15,976 nt of DNA from Desulfurococcales archaeon ex4484_204 (GTDB lineage Archaea; Thermoproteota; Thermoprotei_A; Sulfolobales; NBVN01): positions 1-15,976 of the forward strand of contig NJEF01000017.1 in NCBI GenBank assembly GCA_002255065.1, written 5' to 3'. The notes beneath the pieces are model-generated. The model saw only the letters and a list, made by a program, of their open reading frames with translations. It was not told the DNA's origin and did no database searches. This document shows, piece after piece, positions 12,849 through 15,976 of the stretch; position 1 is the stretch's first letter, and each line of letters starts with the position of its first letter. The translations under genes were made by a program, and so were the position numbers.

Positions 12849-14303
12849 TTAGGCTGTGAGTAGCTTGGCGAGGTTTAGGAGCCTTTCAGCTGGCCAGGAC
12901 CCCTCACCGCTCCAGACGCTTAGGAGTATGTATGTCGATGGGTGCAGCTCCGCGCCCTCAACACGTCCCTCGAGCTTAAGTAGCCAGGAGCCCTCCTCAG
13001 TGCAGCTTGATGCATCAATGACCAGCTCTGCGGCGGTAGCCCTACCCTCCAGCACCTCTAACCCCCCGGCCTGCTTGAAGTACACCTTAAGCCCCGGTGG
13101 TAGCCCTCCCTGAATCCCTGGTAGGGGGTTGGTTACGGTTAGGTTAACGACCCTAACAGGGGCTCCCAGGTACCGTATGTCGTGGGGTACTAGGTCAACC
13201 CTAACAAGGCCTGCATGACCTGGCTTAACGACCACTACGTTCTCAACAACTAAGTAGGCCTCCCTAACACCTAGCTGCCTTAGGAGGGCGCTAGGAGCCC
13301 TCACCGTGAAGTTCATTACCTCAACACCCTCACCGCCATCGTAGTCGGGCTCCATGAAGACGGCTACGAACGGCCTCGCCGGCATGCTTACGTAGGAAGC
13401 CGAGACCACCTCACCGCTCCCAGCATCAACCAGTAGATCGGCCCTCTCACTGAACCCGGGACCTCCCCTACTAAACACGACCACCCAGTAGAGCCCTGCC
13501 CTCCCCTCGTAGTCCTTGCTGACAACCCTCTCTAGGAGGTAGTTCCTAGCCCCCCTACCAAGGACAGCGACCCTGGGCTCAGCAACCACTAGCTCGCCCC
13601 GCTGCAGCAGATCCCTGGGAACGCCCTCCACCAAGGCAGACCTAGCTATCTCAACGGCCTCGGACCTGCTAACGTTTAGGGACGGCGTGAAGTCCTCGGA
13701 AAGAGCGCTCACGTTGAAGCTGTCCTCCTCAACGACCCGGGTTACGGCCCCGTTTAGAGCATCGACACGCACCTCAACGCTTGAGTAGTAGCTTAAACCA
13801 CCGAACACCCAGAAACCCTTGAAGACCCTGGCGAAGTTAAGGTGCCACTCCGGCCTCTCCTTAACCAGGCCGTTAACTACTAGGCCCGGGGATAGGGTGG
13901 CTGAGGCGAGCCTGTAGCTAGACGGGTTAAGCCCTGCAGCCCTTGCAGCCTCCTCAACGGCCCTGCTAAGGCTTACGAGCCCTGTCTCCACGTGCCCTAA
14001 GCGGTAGCTAACCCCGTACTCATCGCTTTCAAGGTAGATGTGTAGAGTTACCCTACCAGCAGATACTAGGGGGTACCCAGCATCCCTATACACATAGCTT
14101 ACGTTGAGGTAGGGCCCTGGCCACCCACGTTGAGGGCACTGGGAAGGCACGTGCTGACGACTGGTTAACTTACCGATCCATAGGTGGGGTAGGGCGAGGT
14201 AGGCAGCAACTACTGCTGTAGCTACTATTAAGGCCAGCGCTAAGCGGTGGTAACGGCCCGAAGGCTCTGCTCGAGCACCTGGCCCGTAACTCACCTCAAC
14301 CAC
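12849..14303 (-). CDS. Membrane-anchored extracellular protein with PepSY-like repeats
   Basis: A 484-residue protein with a short basic N-terminus and one membrane helix at about 21-42, followed by a long outward-facing region. Two PepSY-like units are visible: one ends VRVDALNGAVTRVVEED, and the second starts SRSEAVEIARSALV and ends ADLLVDAGSGEVVSASY after a WVVVFSRGG strand. PepSY domains often inhibit or chaperone proteases. Five N-glycosylation sequons are visible (NVS three times, NFT, NLT). The C-terminal part is beta-rich, resembling an added sandwich domain, with no second membrane helix. The start is GTG 14303, 28 bases from a TTTATC box, consistent with a leaderless transcript. Family name uncertain; topology confident. 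It is divergent from a small unknown gene. Confidence 0.82.
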   Translation of the reverse strand: MVEVSYGPGARAEPSGRYHRLALALIVATAVVAAYLALPHLWIGKLTSRQHVPSQCPQRGWPGPYLNVSYVYRDAGYPLVSAGRVTLHIYLESDEYGVSYRLGHVETGLVSLSRAVEEAARAAGLNPSSYRLASATLSPGLVVNGLVKERPEWHLNFARVFKGFWVFGGLSYYSSVEVRVDALNGAVTRVVEEDSFNVSALSEDFTPSLNVSRSEAVEIARSALVEGVPRDLLQRGELVVAEPRVAVLGRGARNYLLERVVSKDYEGRAGLYWVVVFSRGGPGFSERADLLVDAGSGEVVSASYVSMPARPFVAVFMEPDYDGGEGVEVMNFTVRAPSALLRQLGVREAYLVVENVVVVKPGHAGLVRVDLVPHDIRYLGAPVRVVNLTVTNPLPGIQGGLPPGLKVYFKQAGGLEVLEGRATAAELVIDASSCTEEGSWLLKLEGRVEGAELHPSTYILLSVWSGEGSWPAERLLNLAKLLTA

Positions 14304-14327
14304 TGTAGTTACTGAGCAACCAACCTA

Positions 14328-14333
14328 GATAAA
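14328..14333 (-). promoter_or_regulatory. TATA box of the exported-protein gene
   Basis: TTTATC on the minus strand is centred 28 bases upstream of the GTG at 14303. It abuts the start codon of the divergent gene at 14337. Confidence 0.5.
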
Positions 14334-14336
14334 CCA

Positions 14337-14759
14337 ATGCGGTGGAACGAGGTATTCGAGCACGTGGAACGTGTGCCGCCGTTAAGTAGCTTAGGAGCGC
14401 TAAGGGTTTTAGAAGACATAAAAGGGTTGGCCTCCTTCCTCTTTGAGGAGAAAGAATTGGAGGTAGTCCTTCTCCACAAACCATTAGGGCCCCTACCGCC
14501 TGAGGCTTTAAGAGCAGCCCTAGAGCTTGTTAAGAAGGTCGTTGAGAACCCTTCAAGCATCGTTCCAGGCGGTAGGATAGTAGCTGCCTACAACGCGGTA
14601 GGTAAGTGGTTCCAGGTCTGCATCTGGGACGTGCCGAGCGTGGAGGCCCTCCTGCCCTTCATAGAGGGCTTAAGGGGGGCGGGCATCAACACAGAGGTAG
14701 TCCCTGCTGAAAGCGTTGAGAAGGCAATACCTAAGTGGGAGAGGTCCCTGAGCAGGTAG
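14337..14759 (+). CDS. Hypothetical protein, 140 residues
   Basis: Not recognised. An acidic, leucine-rich alpha/beta protein: a helical first half (LGALRVLEDIKGLASFLF, ALRAALELVKKVVENP), then a strand-rich section (GRIVAAYNAVGKWFQVCIW) and a final helix-strand-helix (VEALLPFIEGLRGAGINTEVV). There is no signal peptide, membrane helix or catalytic motif. The ATG at 14337 has no ribosome site, so translation may be leaderless, although no good TATA box is seen for it. It starts 33 bases from the divergent exported-protein gene. Codon use and composition resemble its neighbours. Two short T-tracts follow its stop. Confidence 0.75.
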   Translation: MRWNEVFEHVERVPPLSSLGALRVLEDIKGLASFLFEEKELEVVLLHKPLGPLPPEALRAALELVKKVVENPSSIVPGGRIVAAYNAVGKWFQVCIWDVPSVEALLPFIEGLRGAGINTEVVPAESVEKAIPKWERSLSR

Positions 14760-14764
14760 AGGAG

Positions 14765-14769
14765 TTTTT
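14765..14769 (+). terminator. T-tract just after the 140-residue gene
   Basis: A run of five T (GGAGTTTTTACC) starts about six bases past the TAG at 14759, a typical archaeal termination signal. Confidence 0.4.
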
Positions 14770-14821
14770 ACCCCGAGCCGCAGCATAGCCTACCGATAGC
14801 TGGTGGTTATGCTGTAAAGCG

Positions 14822-14843
14822 TTTTTAGGGCCTCAAGCCCTAA
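14822..14843. repeat. T-tract and perfect 7-bp inverted repeat
   Basis: TTAGGGC (14825-14831) and GCCCTAA (14837-14843) pair exactly around a 5-base loop, with five T at the left edge. It could be a backup terminator for the upstream gene or an operator-like site about 90 bases before malic enzyme. Confidence 0.4.
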
Positions 14844-14894
14844 GTAGGTACTGGTTATTGACAATAGATAGAGGGTGCTGGCGGAGGAAGTAAC

Positions 14895-14903
14895 GTTATT
14901 TTA
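14895..14903 (+). promoter_or_regulatory. Possible TATA box for malic enzyme
   Basis: GTTATTTTA is centred about 34 bases upstream of the ATG at 14933, giving a leader of a few bases. Confidence 0.35.
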
Positions 14904-14932
14904 GGTTGTCAAGCTATGTAATTGGTGTGTGT

Positions 14933-15976
14933 ATGGGCAGTCAACGCAGCGAGGATGTTTACCGTAAAGCACTAGAGCTACACCTCTTCTACGGGGGCAA
15001 GCTCGAGGTGGTTCCTAAGGGCCCCATGGATAGGTTTGAGTACTTCTCGTACTGGTACACACCAGGTGTAGCTGAGCCGTCCCGCGTAATAGCTAAGGAT
15101 AGGGAAGCCGTCTTCGACTTAACGTGGAGGTGGAACGCTATCGCGGTAGTGAGCGACGGGACCAGGGTTCTGGGTCTAGGGCCTATAGGCCCTGAGGCGG
15201 CCCTCCCCGTCATGGAGGGTAAGGCGATCCTCTTCAAGTACTTAGGAGGTGTGGACGCTGTCCCCATAGTAGTTAGGGAGAGGGACCCGGACAAGCTCGT
15301 GTACGTAGTTAAGGCGCTGGAGCCGGGATTCGGGGGGATCAACCTTGAGGATATTGAGAGCCCTAAGTGCTTCTACCTGCTCGAGAAGCTTAGGGAGGAG
15401 CTCGAGATCCCTGTCTGGCACGACGACCAGCAGGGAACAGCTCTAGTAACGATCGCTGGCCTCATTAACGCCTTAAAGGTTGTGGGGAAGGGGCTTAGGG
15501 ATGTCAGCATAGCCGTTATCGGGGCAGGTGCTGCCGGGATCTCGATCGTGCGCTACCTAATAGTGGCTGGCGCTAAGCCAGGGAACATATACGTTGTTGA
15601 CTCGAAGGGCATCCTAACGCCTGACCGCCCGGACCTCCTTAAGCCCGACCCATGGCTTAAGTGGAAGCGCGAGGTTGCTGGGAGGACCAACGCTGAGGGT
15701 AGGAGGGGTGGGATACCTGAGGCTATGAAGGGTGTCGACGTAGTGATAGCTGTTTCAAGGCCCGGGCCAGGGATCATTAGGAAGGAGTGGGTTAAGCTCA
15801 TGAACGACGACTCCATAGTATTCGCTGAAGCTAACCCCGTCCCCGAGATATGGCCGTGGGAGGCTAAGGAGGCTGGTGCGCGCGTAGTAGCTACTGGTAG
15901 GAGCGACTTCCCGAACCAGATAAACAACAGCCTAGGGTTCCCCGCAGTGTTCAGGGGGGCGCTAACTGTTAGGGCT
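14933..15976 (+). CDS. Malic enzyme (NAD(P)-dependent, decarboxylating), 5' part
   Basis: Malic enzyme converts malate to pyruvate and CO2 with NAD(P) reduction, linking the citric acid cycle to pyruvate. The 348 visible codons remain open at the window edge; the family is commonly near 400-450 residues, so the C-terminus is missing. Seen: YWYTPGVAEPS at 40-50 (catalytic Tyr42), SDGTRVLGLGPIGPEA with MEGK (Lys97), FKYLGGVDAVPI, the metal-site LEDIESP at 138-144 and HDDQQGTA at 163-170, the dinucleotide-binding GAGAAG at 197-202, and FAEANPVPEIWP near 298-308. These make the assignment safe; cofactor preference cannot be read from the visible part. The start is ATG 14933, with GTG 14927 as an in-frame alternative. 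Confidence 0.94.
   Translation, partial: MGSQRSEDVYRKALELHLFYGGKLEVVPKGPMDRFEYFSYWYTPGVAEPSRVIAKDREAVFDLTWRWNAIAVVSDGTRVLGLGPIGPEAALPVMEGKAILFKYLGGVDAVPIVVRERDPDKLVYVVKALEPGFGGINLEDIESPKCFYLLEKLREELEIPVWHDDQQGTALVTIAGLINALKVVGKGLRDVSIAVIGAGAAGISIVRYLIVAGAKPGNIYVVDSKGILTPDRPDLLKPDPWLKWKREVAGRTNAEGRRGGIPEAMKGVDVVIAVSRPGPGIIRKEWVKLMNDDSIVFAEANPVPEIWPWEAKEAGARVVATGRSDFPNQINNSLGFPAVFRGALTVRA

Noticed and set aside
1..15976. CRISPR array, tRNA or rRNA genes
   Set aside because: No regularly spaced repeats were seen. T-loop-like GGTTCGA matches (near 2118 and 10158) lie inside coding sequence without a cloverleaf around them.

Overview
The window looks like a chromosome segment from a hyperthermophilic crenarchaeote (Thermoproteota). 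The signs are TATA-like boxes about 25-35 bases upstream of starts with little or no leader, GGAGG-type ribosome sites mainly inside gene clusters, many GTG and TTG starts, heavy use of AGG/AGA arginine codons, and gene families typical of that phylum. No species is claimed.

Layout. The two edges are ordinary metabolism: the 5' part of an adenine deaminase gene on the minus strand (1-1358) and the 5' part of a malic enzyme gene on the plus strand (14933 to the end). Between them lies a mostly accessory segment with much gene decay. At 2039-4402 a small gene related to retropepsin-like proteins is split by an IS607-family element of about 2.0 kb. The element carries a broken serine recombinase gene (tnpA, two in-frame stops), an intact tnpB nuclease gene, and three strong hairpins at its right end that fit an omega-RNA. 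At 4892-5897 there is a tight three-gene operon of unrecognised proteins. At 6011-7427, on the minus strand, a proteasome-beta-like Ntn hydrolase gene with an in-frame TAG is followed by an unrecognised gene with two homopolymer frame breaks. At 7428-8022 there is non-coding DNA rich in inverted repeats and one possible gene relic. At 8023-8379 there is an intact retropepsin-like aspartic protease gene, facing a membrane-protein plus winged-helix gene pair (8461-9307).

From 9625 onward: a family 2 glycosyltransferase, a cysteine-rich DUF3795 protein, a decayed CPBP-family membrane protease gene in an apparently empty stretch (11409-11929), a second family 2 glycosyltransferase of the dolichol-phosphate-mannose-synthase type, and a large membrane-anchored extracellular protein with PepSY-like repeats and N-glycosylation sites. 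A small unrecognised gene diverges from the last of these.

How the genes relate. No single pathway links them. The two glycosyltransferases and the exported protein could belong to cell-surface glycosylation, but that is inference. The strongest biology is the IS607/TnpB locus: the recombinase is dead, the nuclease frame is open, and the predicted guide is antisense to the interrupted host gene. The second theme is the concentration of disrupted genes (host gene, tnpA, Ntn hydrolase, its downstream neighbour, CPBP gene). Several breaks fall in homopolymer runs, so assembly error must be ruled out before all are accepted as pseudogenes.
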